Positions 7,874 through 16,164 of a stretch of 20,974 nt of DNA are shown piece after piece. Within the stretch, counting starts at the first letter, position 1. The number at the start of each line of letters is the position of its first letter. The position numbers were made by a program, and so were the translations under genes. The notes under the pieces were generated by a model. The model saw nothing but the letters and a program-made list of their open reading frames with translations. It was not told the origin of the DNA and did no database searches. Origin of the DNA: Bacteroidota bacterium (GTDB lineage: Bacteria > Bacteroidota > Bacteroidia > NORP154); NCBI GenBank assembly GCA_002401055.1, contig NVRZ01000002.1, forward strand, positions 1 through 20,974. Direction: 5' to 3'.

Positions 7874-8437
7874 TTATTTTACCCGTTCTGAATACTCACC
7901 AGACCTAGTGTCAACTTTTATTTTTTCGCCTTCCTCAATAAACAATGGAACATTAACCTTCGCGCCCGTTTCAAGCGTGGCTGGTTTCAAAGTGTTTGTT
8001 GCAGTGTCTCCTTTTACTCCTGGTTCCGTGTAGGTGATCTCCAAAGTGACAAAGGGAGGTAATTGACAAGACAAGGCTGTTTCCGTATCCGCGTGGTAAA
8101 CAATTTCCACCTCCTGCCCTTCCTTGAGTAGCCCCGGCCTTTCAATTAGTTTTTCATCAAGGAAAGTCTGCTCAAATGTTTCGTTGTGCATAAAATGGTA
8201 CCCACTATCATCACTGTACAAAAACTGGTAGGGCCTTCTTTCTATTCTTGCCACGATGATCTTAAACCCTGATGTAAAGGTGTTGTCAACGACCTTACCG
8301 GTTTTTACGTTTTTGAGCTTCGTTCTCACAAATGCCGGCCCCTTTCCTGGTTTAACATGTTGAAACTCTACAATTGTGTACAGCCCATTATTATGCTCTA
8401 TACACATCCCGTTTTTAAAATCTGCCGTTGATGCCAT
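7874..8437 (-). CDS. efp: Translation elongation factor P
   Basis: 187 residues, the standard EF-P length. EF-P binds between the ribosomal P and E sites and relieves stalling at consecutive prolines. Three domains are visible: an N-terminal KOW-like domain (1-65) with the conserved loop [10 protein letters not shown] whose Lys32 sits at the modification site, an OB domain (about 66-127, [23 protein letters not shown]), and a C-terminal OB domain with [60 protein letters not shown], the family's hallmark ending. It lies 41 bp after the ABC ATPase gene at the end of the lipid A block, a placement common in Bacteroidota. No EpmA/YmfI-type modification gene is nearby. Confidence 0.97.
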   Translation of the reverse strand: MASTADFKNGMCIEHNNGLYTIVEFQHVKPGKGPAFVRTKLKNVKTGKVVDNTFTSGFKIIVARIERRPYQFLYSDDSGYHFMHNETFEQTFLDEKLIERPGLLKEGQEVEIVYHADTETALSCQLPPFVTLEITYTEPGVKGDTATNTLKPATLETGAKVNVPLFIEEGEKIKVDTRSGEYSERVK

Positions 8438-8478
8438 TTACGTTGTTTTACAATCTGCTATTTGCCTGATAGATAAAC

Positions 8479-9099
8479 TTATTTATAGTCTTCAATTTCG
8501 ATTAGATTCTCACACATTTCATATTCTCCCTCCCTGTGATTTGAACATACGAAGATGGTTCGTTTTTCTTTATGATCATCTAAAATCTTAGAAAACCACT
8601 CGGCTCCTTTCTTGTCCAAATTTGCAATCGGTTCGTCTAACAATAGAATGGTTGATTCGGTTAAAACAGCCAGTCCTTGCTTTAATCTTTGGAGCATACC
8701 TGTTGAGAACTGTTTCAATCTTTTGCCTCGTGCTTTTGATAAGTCCAAAAGTTCAATCACTTCTTCTGCTTTTACTCCATTAACAGATTTCTTGAATTTA
8801 AAATGATAGTGTATCGTTTCCTCCAACGTAAACTGATCAACCAAGGACATATATGGGGCAGCTAAGCTAACATGTCTAAAAATGTCATCACTCGATACTT
8901 TTTCATTTTGAACCGAATACCCAATCGCCCCTTCTGACGGGCTTACATACCCAGCAATAACTTTAAGCAGCGTTGACTTGCCCGATCCATTTGAACCCAG
9001 AATAGCATAGGCGGAATTGCTCTCAATGGTCAGGTTTATGTTTTTAAAAATCCAATGATCATTGTACCTCTTTCCAATATTCTCCAAGGTGATTTTCAT
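8479..9099 (-). CDS. ABC transporter ATP-binding protein
   Basis: 206-residue stand-alone ATPase subunit. Walker A GSNGSGKS at 35-42 and Walker B ILLLDEP at 151-157 are intact and H188 in CSNHRE is the probable switch histidine. The signature sequence is unusual: FSTGMLQRL at 131-139 instead of LSGGQ, as in CcmA-like and other short ATPases. No membrane subunit is adjacent, so the partner permease must be elsewhere. It sits between lpxA (36-bp gap) and efp (41-bp gap) in the same direction and is probably in their operon. A role in envelope lipid or lipoprotein export would fit the context but is not shown by the sequence. Confidence 0.85.
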   Translation of the reverse strand: MKITLENIGKRYNDHWIFKNINLTIESNSAYAILGSNGSGKSTLLKVIAGYVSPSEGAIGYSVQNEKVSSDDIFRHVSLAAPYMSLVDQFTLEETIHYHFKFKKSVNGVKAEEVIELLDLSKARGKRLKQFSTGMLQRLKQGLAVLTESTILLLDEPIANLDKKGAEWFSKILDDHKEKRTIFVCSNHREGEYEMCENLIEIEDYK

Positions 9100-9135
9100 T
9101 AGACCTATCGATTGAGATAACCTTGTGTGGAAGCG

Positions 9136-9918
9136 CTAAGAAAGTGAGGGACCCCTTATAATGCCCTTGGTAGATTCTCTGATGAACTTGATAATGTTCT
9201 GCTTCTCTTCTGAGGCAGGGATTTCCAGTTCAACAGCATTTAGCGCCTGAGTGATGTTATTGCTTCGAACGTAAATTATCCGGTAGATGTCTTCAATTAT
9301 GGAAATCGCCTCGTTGGTGAAACCTCTTCTTCTCAAGCCGACCGAATTAATTCCTGCGTATGAAAGTGGCTCCCTTGCTGCTTTAACGTACGGAGGAACA
9401 TTTTTTCTAATCAAGGATGCCCCCGCAATAAACGCATGAGCACCGATTTTCACAAATTGCTGAACAGCTACCAAGCCCTCCAAGATTGAGTAATCATCTA
9501 TTTCTATATGCCCTGCAAGCGCAACATTGTTCGCCATAATGCAGTTTTTGCCAAGTATGCAATCGTGCGCTACATGTACATAAGCCATTAATAGCGTGTT
9601 TTCACCCACTGCGGTTTTGTGCTTGTCCAGCGTTCCTCTGTTGATTGTCACAAACTCTCTTATAATAACATTGTCACCAATTTCAACAGTTGTTTTTTCG
9701 CCGTTATATTTCAAGTCTTGGGGTGTCGCTGAAATTACCGCGCTTGGAAATATCTGACAGTTTTTCCCAATTCTGGCTCCGTCCATAATAACTGCATTCG
9801 GTCCAATCCAAGTACCATCTCCAATTTCAACGTCCTCCGCCACATAGGCAAAGTGGTCTACAATAACGTTTTTACCAAGCTTTGCTTTGGGGTGAATGTA
9901 GTTTTGTTTATCGCTCAT
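9136..9918 (-). CDS. lpxA: Acyl-ACP--UDP-N-acetylglucosamine O-acyltransferase
   Basis: 260 residues, typical LpxA length. It catalyses the first step of lipid A synthesis, moving a 3-hydroxyacyl chain from ACP to the 3-OH of UDP-GlcNAc. Residues 1-185 are hexapeptide beta-helix repeats, and the C-terminal helical region (from about 190, GLRRRGFTNEAI) is characteristic. His118 in YVHVAHDCILG corresponds to the catalytic His125 of E. coli LpxA, with His115 matching His122. The region YNGEKTTVEIGDNVIIREFVTINRGT is the conserved substrate-binding block. It follows lpxC-fabZ after 36 bp in the same direction. Confidence 0.97.
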   Translation of the reverse strand: MSDKQNYIHPKAKLGKNVIVDHFAYVAEDVEIGDGTWIGPNAVIMDGARIGKNCQIFPSAVISATPQDLKYNGEKTTVEIGDNVIIREFVTINRGTLDKHKTAVGENTLLMAYVHVAHDCILGKNCIMANNVALAGHIEIDDYSILEGLVAVQQFVKIGAHAFIAGASLIRKNVPPYVKAAREPLSYAGINSVGLRRRGFTNEAISIIEDIYRIIYVRSNNITQALNAVELEIPASEEKQNIIKFIRESTKGIIRGPSLS

Positions 9919-9954
9919 CAGTCAAGGTTTATTTCCTACAGTGGTTTCTATATT

Positions 9955-11406
9955 TTAGCTTTTGGAAGTCTTGGGAACCGGGGCAACAGGCGTGCTGTCT
10001 TCTGAATTGTTTTTATCAACCTTTACAATTTGTGCCATCATCTCTCCCTCCGTTACAATTTTATTTCCTACATACGCAATAGCGTGCATATGACATATTC
10101 CCCGTCTTATTGGACTCAGCAATTCAAGCTTAAAAATAATTGTGTCGCCCGGTACAACTTTATTCTTGAATTTAACTTTATCGATCTTGACAAAATAGGT
10201 AAGGTAGTTTTCAGGATCTGGTATGTTGCTTAACGCAAGAATCCCTCCGGTTTGCGCCATCGCCTCAATTTGTAAAACCCCGGGCATCACTGGGTTTCCA
10301 GGAAAATGACCAGCGAAAAAAGGTTCATCTATCGTTACATTTTTAATCCCTACTACATGGGTTTTGCTTAGTTCTATAATTTTATCAATAAACAAAAATG
10401 GTGCCCTGTGCGGCAGAATAGCTTGAATCTGCCTTATGTCATATACTGGATCCACATTTGGATCGTAATACGGTGGTTGAACGGTTTTTCTATCCTTCTT
10501 GATAATCTCTTTAATCTTCCTTGCAAATTCTATGTTGGAAGTGTGCCCTGGGCGCGAGGCGATAATGTGCGCATTTAAGGGCATACCAATCAGGGCCAAA
10601 TCACCGATTACATCCAAAAGCTTGTGCCTCGCAGGTTCATTCTGGTATTTTAGCTTGATGTTGTTAAGAATTCCGCCGCTTTTGATTTTAACATTCGGCT
10701 TATTAAACAGTTTTGCCAATCTATCTGCCTTGCTCTTATCTACAGCGTTGTCAACCACCACTATTGCATTGTCCAGATCACCGCCTTTTATAAGGTTGTC
10801 CTTTAACAGCGCTTCTAACTCATGAAGAAATACAAAAGTTCGGCTGGAGGCAATTTCATCCTTAAAATCCTGAATTCTATTAAGTGTAGCATGCTGACAT
10901 CCCAATACTGGCGAGTTGTAATCAACCATAACAGCCAACTTGAATTCCGGGCTTGGCAGTGCAATTAATTCCGACTGGTTGTCTTCGTTGGAGTATTGAA
11001 CCATCGACTTAATATTGAACACTTTTCTCTCCATAGACTGCTCAACCTTACCCACTTTTGAAAGGGCCTCAATAAACGACGCTGCACTCCCGTCCATTAT
11101 AGGCGTTTCAGGACCATTTAACTCAATAAGCACATTGTCAATTTCCAATCCTGCTACGGCAGCCAATACATGCTCTACCGTATTCACCGTAGCTCCATTG
11201 GATTCTAAGTTGGTTCCGCGAACGGTGTCAACTACGTTATCAATATCTGCTTTTATAATCGGCTTGCCTTTAAGGTCAATGCGCTGGAACTTGTAACCAT
11301 GATTTTCCGGAGCTGGCCTATAGGTAAGGTTAACTTTTCTGCCTGTATGCAGGCCTCTACCTGAAATCGTAACTGCCTCCTTTATGGTTTTTTGTCTTTC
11401 AAACAT
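9955..11406 (-). CDS. lpxC/fabZ: Bifunctional UDP-3-O-acyl-N-acetylglucosamine deacetylase / 3-hydroxyacyl-ACP dehydratase
   Basis: 483 residues, the LpxC-FabZ fusion typical of Bacteroidota. Residues 1-305 are LpxC, the zinc deacetylase for the committed lipid A step: E78 and H79 in NTVEHVLAA, H261 and D265 in RHKLLDVIGDL, and H288 in PGHTSN are the catalytic and zinc residues. Residues 320-465 are FabZ, dehydrating 3-hydroxyacyl-ACP for fatty-acid elongation, with H367 in AGHFPGNPVMPG and E381 in QIEAMAQ as active-site residues. A Ser/Pro-rich tail ends the protein. Fusing the two enzymes that compete for hydroxyacyl flux may coordinate membrane phospholipid and lipid A supply. A -7 box and a hairpin lie in its roughly 100-base leader, so it probably starts a transcription unit with lpxA and the genes after it. 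Confidence 0.97.
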   Translation of the reverse strand: MFERQKTIKEAVTISGRGLHTGRKVNLTYRPAPENHGYKFQRIDLKGKPIIKADIDNVVDTVRGTNLESNGATVNTVEHVLAAVAGLEIDNVLIELNGPETPIMDGSAASFIEALSKVGKVEQSMERKVFNIKSMVQYSNEDNQSELIALPSPEFKLAVMVDYNSPVLGCQHATLNRIQDFKDEIASSRTFVFLHELEALLKDNLIKGGDLDNAIVVVDNAVDKSKADRLAKLFNKPNVKIKSGGILNNIKLKYQNEPARHKLLDVIGDLALIGMPLNAHIIASRPGHTSNIEFARKIKEIIKKDRKTVQPPYYDPNVDPVYDIRQIQAILPHRAPFLFIDKIIELSKTHVVGIKNVTIDEPFFAGHFPGNPVMPGVLQIEAMAQTGGILALSNIPDPENYLTYFVKIDKVKFKNKVVPGDTIIFKLELLSPIRRGICHMHAIAYVGNKIVTEGEMMAQIVKVDKNNSEDSTPVAPVPKTSKS

Positions 11407-11468
11407 TGGCGTCTACAGTATTTAGATTGATAAAGTTATTATCCTCTTTTTTACTAAACTCCGGGAAA

Positions 11469-11493
11469 CGCTCAATCAATGCTCCATTGAGCG
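11469..11493 (-). promoter_or_regulatory. Hairpin in the lpxC-fabZ leader
   Basis: Perfect 8-bp arms CGCTCAAT (11469-11476) and ATTGAGCG (11486-11493) around a 9-base loop. On the minus strand it starts 10 bases after a TATTTTTG box and lies about 63 bases before the lpxC ATG. No T-run follows, so an intrinsic terminator for the HD gene is unlikely. An mRNA leader element or a protein operator are both possible. Confidence 0.5.
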
Positions 11494-11502
11494 AATGAGG
11501 CG

Positions 11503-11510
11503 CAAAAATA
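11503..11510 (-). promoter_or_regulatory. -7 promoter box for the lpxC-fabZ operon
   Basis: Minus-strand TATTTTTG matches TAnnTTTG in the 156-bp gap between the HD gene and lpxC-fabZ. Transcription would begin just before or within the leader hairpin, giving a roughly 95-base untranslated leader. No -33 box was found. Confidence 0.45.
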
Positions 11511-11562
11511 CTAATAAATAGCTGTTTTGCTCTGAAAAATAGATGATTTGACCAAACCCACT

Positions 11563-12798
11563 TTACAACTTAGGATAGCACAGGAAGTATTTCGTGGTAG
11601 TTTTCGACAATACTGAAATATTGAGGTGATCCGAAGCCTTCGCTACATCCATAAGTGTACCGTCTTTGTATAACACATTAATCTTGTCATCGTTTGGATC
11701 GTAAGTGCTATTGCTAATTACATCGGAATACACGTAGTAATGCACATCTTTAGGAAGTATCTTGAGCTCGCGAATCGCAGATCTCTCCATTTTTTCTATG
11801 TACGCTTTTTTAAACTTCTCCCCTTGTATTTCTACTTTGTTGAGCTTTCTGTTCACCAGTTTGCTACATAGCGAGGCAAGAATTTTGTCTTCGTGCTTGC
11901 ACCATACTTTTATAGCGGATAAGATGTCATAATCGTCAAGATTCGCGAATTCATCCAATATTGCTTTGCTCCCTTCAAAGCTGGATTTATCAACTTGATT
12001 TCGCAAAAAGTATTCTAGCGAAGGAGTGGCAAAGAGGTCGTTCTTTTTTTCATATAGGTATTTCGCTCGCGTAAGTATTTTTAATAGCAGCAACTCTGCT
12101 GAAACCACGGTCTTGTGTAGATAAACCTGCCAATACATAAGCCTTCTGGCTATCAAGAATTTTTCTATTGAATAGATTCCCTTTGCATCCACAACTAGCT
12201 GATCGTTTTTTATGTTCAGCATTTTAATGATTCGGTCCGAGCTGATAACTCCTTCGGAAACCCCAGCAAAGAAACTGTCTCGATTTAAATAGTCTAGGCG
12301 GTCCATGTCTAGTTGGCTTGCCACCAACTGATGAAGAAACTTCTTGGGGTATTTATTCTTAAAAATCTTGATAGCCAAAGACAGTTTCCCTTTGTATTGT
12401 TTGTTCAGGCTCTCCATAAAAATTACGGAAAGGTCCTCGTGATTTACATTATTAACAATGCTTTTCTCGAGTGCATGAGAAAAAGGGCCATGGCCGATAT
12501 CGTGTAAGAGTATAGCTATTGTAACACCTTCTGCTTCTTCAGCAGATATCTTATTGCCCTTTGCGCGCAATACTTCAATAGCCAGACCCGTTAGGTGCAT
12601 GGCGCCCATTGCATGTTGAAATCTTGTGTGATAGGCACCGGGATATACCAGATGTGTTAACCCCAGTTGTTTAATTCTACGCAATCGTTGGAAATACTTA
12701 TGCTCAATCAGTGTTTGAATGATGTTGTAAGGAATACTTATGAAGCCATAAATGGGATCGTTGAAAATAGTACTCTTCCTTATCTCTTTTCCAGGCAT
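11563..12798 (-). CDS. HD-domain phosphohydrolase (dGTPase/SAMHD1-like)
   Basis: 411 residues from the ATG at 12798. An in-frame TTG at 12822 overlaps the TATATTTG promoter box and is rejected. The start matches the family opening with IFNDPIYGFISIP. Metal residues are visible: H62 in TRFQHAMGAMHL, H99-D100 in ILLHDIGHGPFSHALE, and the later LDMDRLDYLNRD block near 163-174. Relatives hydrolyse nucleotides such as dGTP, but this Bacteroidota branch has no established substrate that I can name with certainty. It commonly heads the lipid A cluster in this phylum, usually followed by lpxD. Here lpxC-fabZ follows after 156 bp. It is divergent from porX. Confidence 0.85.
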   Translation of the reverse strand: MPGKEIRKSTIFNDPIYGFISIPYNIIQTLIEHKYFQRLRRIKQLGLTHLVYPGAYHTRFQHAMGAMHLTGLAIEVLRAKGNKISAEEAEGVTIAILLHDIGHGPFSHALEKSIVNNVNHEDLSVIFMESLNKQYKGKLSLAIKIFKNKYPKKFLHQLVASQLDMDRLDYLNRDSFFAGVSEGVISSDRIIKMLNIKNDQLVVDAKGIYSIEKFLIARRLMYWQVYLHKTVVSAELLLLKILTRAKYLYEKKNDLFATPSLEYFLRNQVDKSSFEGSKAILDEFANLDDYDILSAIKVWCKHEDKILASLCSKLVNRKLNKVEIQGEKFKKAYIEKMERSAIRELKILPKDVHYYVYSDVISNSTYDPNDDKINVLYKDGTLMDVAKASDHLNISVLSKTTTKYFLCYPKL

Positions 12799-12819
12799 AT
12801 TTGAATCGCTTAATCTGGA

Positions 12820-12827
12820 CAAATATA
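12820..12827 (-). promoter_or_regulatory. -7 promoter box for the HD phosphohydrolase gene
   Basis: Minus-strand TATATTTG is a full match to TAnnTTTG, 21 bases upstream of the ATG at 12798. It contains the alternative in-frame TTG, which decides against that start. Confidence 0.5.
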
Positions 12828-12847
12828 GCCGTAAATAACATAATTAG

Positions 12848-12855
12848 TATTTTTG
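12848..12855 (+). promoter_or_regulatory. -7 promoter box for the porX operon
   Basis: TATTTTTG matches TAnnTTTG, 37 bases before the ATG at 12893. With the opposed box at 12820-12827 it makes a compact divergent promoter. No clear -33 TTG was found at the expected spacing. Confidence 0.5.
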
Positions 12856-12859
12856 AAGC

Positions 12860-12877
12860 CAGACATTTAGGTGTCTG
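12860..12877 (+). promoter_or_regulatory. Small inverted repeat in the porX leader
   Basis: CAGACA (12860-12865) and TGTCTG (12872-12877) are perfect 6-bp arms around a 6-base loop, ending 15 bases before the porX ATG. If transcription starts a few bases after the -7 box, this hairpin is at the very 5' end of the mRNA. Alternatively it is a dimeric operator. Confidence 0.45.
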
Positions 12878-12892
12878 CATAACATAATAACA

Positions 12893-14467
12893 ATGGACGA
12901 AATAATGATTTTGTGGGTAGATGATGAGATTGACTTACTTAGGCCCCACGTAATATTTCTGGAAGAGAAAGGATATAAAGTATCCACCTCTAACAACGGG
13001 GATGAGGCACTGACAATGATAGACGAGCAGCGATTTGATCTAATTTTTCTAGATGAAAATATGCCCGGCTTATCTGGGATAGAAACGCTTGTTCAAATTA
13101 AAGACAGGAAGCCCGAATTACCTGTTGTAATGGTGACCAAAAGCGAGGAGGAAGATTTAATGGACGAGGCAATTGGGTCCAAAATCTCCGACTATCTGAT
13201 AAAGCCCGTGAATCCAAAACAAATCTTGCTTTCCATAAAAAAGAATATTGACACAAAAAGATTGGTGAGCGAAAAAACTACCTCCGGCTACCAACAAGAT
13301 TTTAGAAATATTGGCGCTTCATTAAACGACCGGATGGATCACGCCGAATGGGGAGAACTTTACAGAAAGCTTGTTTATTGGGAATTGGAGCTGGAAAAAG
13401 CGGATGATAAAAGCATGGAGGAGGTTTTAAAAATGCAAAAAACGGAAGCCAATAGCCTCTTTTGCAAGTTTGTTCAGGCCAATTACCATCATTGGTTAGC
13501 GAATAATGAAGAGAGCCCGATGATGTCACATACATTATTCAAAAACATTGCCCTACCTATATTAGAGTCGGAAAACACGCGCTTGATATTTGTCCTTATC
13601 GATAACTTACGGTATGATCAATGGAAATCAATGATGCCCCTTCTCTCTGACGATTTCGAATTGGTTAAGGACGATGTTTACTACGGCATATTACCAACTG
13701 CCACCCAATATTCTAGAAATGCCATTTTTGCTGGCTTGATGCCCCTAGAAATAGAAAAGAAATTCCCAGGGCTTTGGCTAAATGATGGAGATGAAGGGGG
13801 GAAAAACCTGAACGAAGAGCACTTTCTGAATGAACAGTTATTGCGATACGGGCAAACTTCAAAGTTTAGCTATACAAAGATCACCAACCTGAACAGTGGC
13901 AAGAAATTGGTTGAAAATATTCACAACGTCATGTCGAATAAATTGAATGTTATCGTCTATAATTTCGTCGACATCCTCTCGCATGCAAGAACAGAGATGG
14001 ATGTTTTAAAAGAATTGGCGGAAGATGAAGCGGCATATCGCTCATTGACTTTGTCGTGGTTTGAACACTCACCCTTGCTGGCCTGCTTAAAAAGGATTGC
14101 CGGTATTGCAAGAGCAGATAAAACCCACAAGTACAAACTAATCATCACTACCGATCACGGATCCATTAGGGTGAAGGAGCCATCAAGGCTGATAGGAGAT
14201 AAAAACACGACAACAAATCTTAGGTACAAGCAAGGCAAGAACCTTACTTATGAAGAAAAAGATGTTTTCTCTGTTGGAAAACCCGAGGATGCTTTTTTAC
14301 CCAAGGTAAACATCAGCTCGAGGTATGTTTTTGCCAAAGAGGACAAATACTTTGTGTATCCGAACAACTACAATCACTTCATGAATTTGTTTAAGAACTC
14401 ATTCCAGCACGGTGGATTATCCATGGAGGAAGTTCTGATACCTGTAGCAACTTTAGAGGTCAAATAA
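12893..14467 (+). CDS. porX: T9SS response regulator PorX (receiver + PglZ phosphatase-fold domain)
   Basis: 524 residues. PorX is the response regulator paired with PorY that controls type IX secretion genes, acting with the sigma factor SigP in Porphyromonas. Residues 1-120 are a CheY-like receiver with D10/D11, phospho-acceptor D54 (FLDENMPG), T82 and K104 (LIKPVNP). A helical linker follows to about 220. Residues 225-524 are a PglZ/alkaline-phosphatase-fold domain with D237 (VLIDNLRYDQW), T271 in TATQYSRNA as the expected nucleophile position, D360 and H364 (VDILSHART), D421-H422 (TTDHGS) and H507, all residues expected to hold metal. The catalytic set looks complete, fitting the phosphodiesterase activity on oligonucleotides reported for PorX. 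It likely controls export of cargo such as the two T9SS proteins in this window. Its stop overlaps the tsaE start (TAATG). Confidence 0.95.
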   Translation: MDEIMILWVDDEIDLLRPHVIFLEEKGYKVSTSNNGDEALTMIDEQRFDLIFLDENMPGLSGIETLVQIKDRKPELPVVMVTKSEEEDLMDEAIGSKISDYLIKPVNPKQILLSIKKNIDTKRLVSEKTTSGYQQDFRNIGASLNDRMDHAEWGELYRKLVYWELELEKADDKSMEEVLKMQKTEANSLFCKFVQANYHHWLANNEESPMMSHTLFKNIALPILESENTRLIFVLIDNLRYDQWKSMMPLLSDDFELVKDDVYYGILPTATQYSRNAIFAGLMPLEIEKKFPGLWLNDGDEGGKNLNEEHFLNEQLLRYGQTSKFSYTKITNLNSGKKLVENIHNVMSNKLNVIVYNFVDILSHARTEMDVLKELAEDEAAYRSLTLSWFEHSPLLACLKRIAGIARADKTHKYKLIITTDHGSIRVKEPSRLIGDKNTTTNLRYKQGKNLTYEEKDVFSVGKPEDAFLPKVNISSRYVFAKEDKYFVYPNNYNHFMNLFKNSFQHGGLSMEEVLIPVATLEVK

Positions 14468-14925
14468 TGTCCCATACCTTACAGTACAATGGGTTGGCTG
14501 AACTGGAAGTTGTTGCTGATAAAATATTGGCTTTTGCGCCTGGTCAAAGGATCTTCGCCATTTATGGGGAAATGGGTGCAGGCAAAACTACGCTGATAAA
14601 ATCCTTGTGTGCAGCACTTGGTATTAAATCTAATGTGTCGAGCCCAACGTTTTCTGTAATCAACGAATATGTAGTTGATCATGCACCTAATCCACAGATA
14701 GGGAATGATTCTAAGTTTGTTTATCACATCGACTTTTATAGAATTGAAGAACAGCGGGAGGTTTTTGATATGGGCTACGAAGACTACTTTTTTGGAAGCT
14801 CCTACTGTTTTATAGAATGGCCAGAAATTATTGAATCGTTACTGCCAGAAAAGTATGTGGAGCTACGGATTAATAAAAGTGATAATTCGCCAACTTTTCG
14901 AGAAATAACGCTTAATTTGCATTAA
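14467..14925 (+). CDS. tsaE: tRNA t6A37 threonylcarbamoyladenosine biosynthesis ATPase
   Basis: 152 residues. TsaE is the small ATPase that works with TsaB and TsaD to install t6A at A37 of ANN-decoding tRNAs. Walker A GEMGAGKT at 34-41, SSPTFSVINEY at 58-68, the HIDFYRIE block at 87-94 and FIEWPE at 115-120 are all present, and the length is normal. The ATG shares one base with the porX stop and the TAA abuts the ald ATG, so translation of the three is probably coupled. The porX-tsaE-ald order recurs in Bacteroidota (from memory). Confidence 0.95.
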   Translation: MSHTLQYNGLAELEVVADKILAFAPGQRIFAIYGEMGAGKTTLIKSLCAALGIKSNVSSPTFSVINEYVVDHAPNPQIGNDSKFVYHIDFYRIEEQREVFDMGYEDYFFGSSYCFIEWPEIIESLLPEKYVELRINKSDNSPTFREITLNLH

Positions 14926-16146
14926 ATGGAAGGATCAAAGTCATCATTTCTATCCAGTACTGCGTTTCCCGAGCTAATGCCTCAGGAAGAAACGCTGGAG
15001 GTAGCACGTAAGAAGTCCTCTCTTTTTATAGGCATACCCAAAGAGACCTCTATACAGGAGAACCGAGTTACGCTAGTACCTGAATCGGTTCGTGTGTTGG
15101 TAAACAACGGGCACAAGGTTGTGGTTCAAAGAGGTGCAGGAAAGGCATCTAATTTTGATGACAATCAATACAGTGAAGCTGGAGGAGAAATCGTAGACGG
15201 CCCACAGGAAGTTTACAAGGCAGACATAATTATGAAGGTTGAGCCTCTTGTGCCGGAAGAAATAAAGCTTTTGCAGCGCAAGCAAACCGTTATCTCTGCA
15301 CTACAAATCAGTATTCATCCAAAGGACTACATAAAAAAACTCATAACAAAAAAAGTGTCGGGCATTGCCTTTGATACAATTCAGGATCAACATGAAAAGT
15401 TTCCCATCATCCAATCTATGGGTGAGATTGCGGGGAACACATCCATACTCATCGCAGCGGAATTACTGAGCAATGCGAATCAGGGTAAGGGATTAATGCT
15501 CGGAGGTATTGCTGGCGTTCCAGCTACAGAGGTTGTGATTTTAGGTGCTGGCAACGTGGGTGAATTTGCTGCCCGTGCGGCTTTGGGCCTCGGTGCAACG
15601 GTAAAGGTTTTTGATAATTCACTCTATAAATTACGACGGCTACAGAATGACCTTGGCACAAGGGTATTCACTTGTGTTATGCAACCAGAGGTATTGGCAA
15701 CAAAGCTGAAAACCGCTGATGTGGTTATTGGGGCAATAAGGGCACCTGGAAAGGCAACGCCTTGTGTTGTTACTGAAAATATGGTTCAAGATATGAAAGA
15801 CGGATCCGTTATAGTTGATGTTAGCATTGACCAAGGAGGCTGTTTTGAAACATCAAAGGTTACCGATCACAACAAGCCAACCTACACCGCACATGGGGTT
15901 ATCCATTATTGTGTTCCTAACATCTCTTCACGCGTTGCACGAACTGCTTCTTATGCACTCAGCAATATATTTGCTCCTATCTTATTGGAAATTGGGGAAA
16001 AGGGAGGAATAGATGTGATGCTGAGAGAGAACAAAGGTTTGCGAAATGGAGTTTATTTGTACAATGGCATTTTAACCAGCAAGATGCTTGGCGATTCGCT
16101 CAATTTACCGTACAAGGACATCAATTTACTGATGGCGGCATTTTAG
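14926..16146 (+). CDS. ald: Alanine dehydrogenase
   Basis: 406 residues. It catalyses reversible NAD-dependent deamination of L-alanine to pyruvate and ammonia. The core begins at residue 33 (LFIGIPKETSIQENRVTLVPESV), after a Ser-rich extension of about 32 residues that Bacteroidota members often have. Expected active-site residues are R47 (ENRV), K104 (IIMKVEP), H131 (ISIHPKDY) and D302 (VSIDQGG). The Rossmann motif is VVILGAGNVGEFAARAALGLGATVKVFD, residues 203-230, with D230 selecting NAD. The start codon directly follows the tsaE stop with no gap. A transhydrogenase alpha subunit is the other member of the superfamily, but length and active-site residues fit Ald. Confidence 0.92.
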   Translation: MEGSKSSFLSSTAFPELMPQEETLEVARKKSSLFIGIPKETSIQENRVTLVPESVRVLVNNGHKVVVQRGAGKASNFDDNQYSEAGGEIVDGPQEVYKADIIMKVEPLVPEEIKLLQRKQTVISALQISIHPKDYIKKLITKKVSGIAFDTIQDQHEKFPIIQSMGEIAGNTSILIAAELLSNANQGKGLMLGGIAGVPATEVVILGAGNVGEFAARAALGLGATVKVFDNSLYKLRRLQNDLGTRVFTCVMQPEVLATKLKTADVVIGAIRAPGKATPCVVTENMVQDMKDGSVIVDVSIDQGGCFETSKVTDHNKPTYTAHGVIHYCVPNISSRVARTASYALSNIFAPILLEIGEKGGIDVMLRENKGLRNGVYLYNGILTSKMLGDSLNLPYKDINLLMAAF

Positions 16147-16164
16147 GCCTCTCACAAATCGAAT

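Larger units (their letters stand above)
12835..12888. repeat. Direct repeat ATAACATAAT flanking the porX promoter
   Basis: The 10-bp sequence ATAACATAAT occurs at 12835-12844 and again at 12879-12888, 44 bp start to start. The copies bracket the plus-strand -7 box and the hairpin, and the second copy ends 4 bases before the porX ATG. A regulator binding site is possible; AT-rich chance repetition is also possible. Confidence 0.45.

Noticed and set aside
12799..12822. TTG start adding eight residues to the HD phosphohydrolase
   Set aside because: The codon lies inside a perfect -7 box, and the extra residues precede the conserved family opening. The ATG at 12798 fits better.
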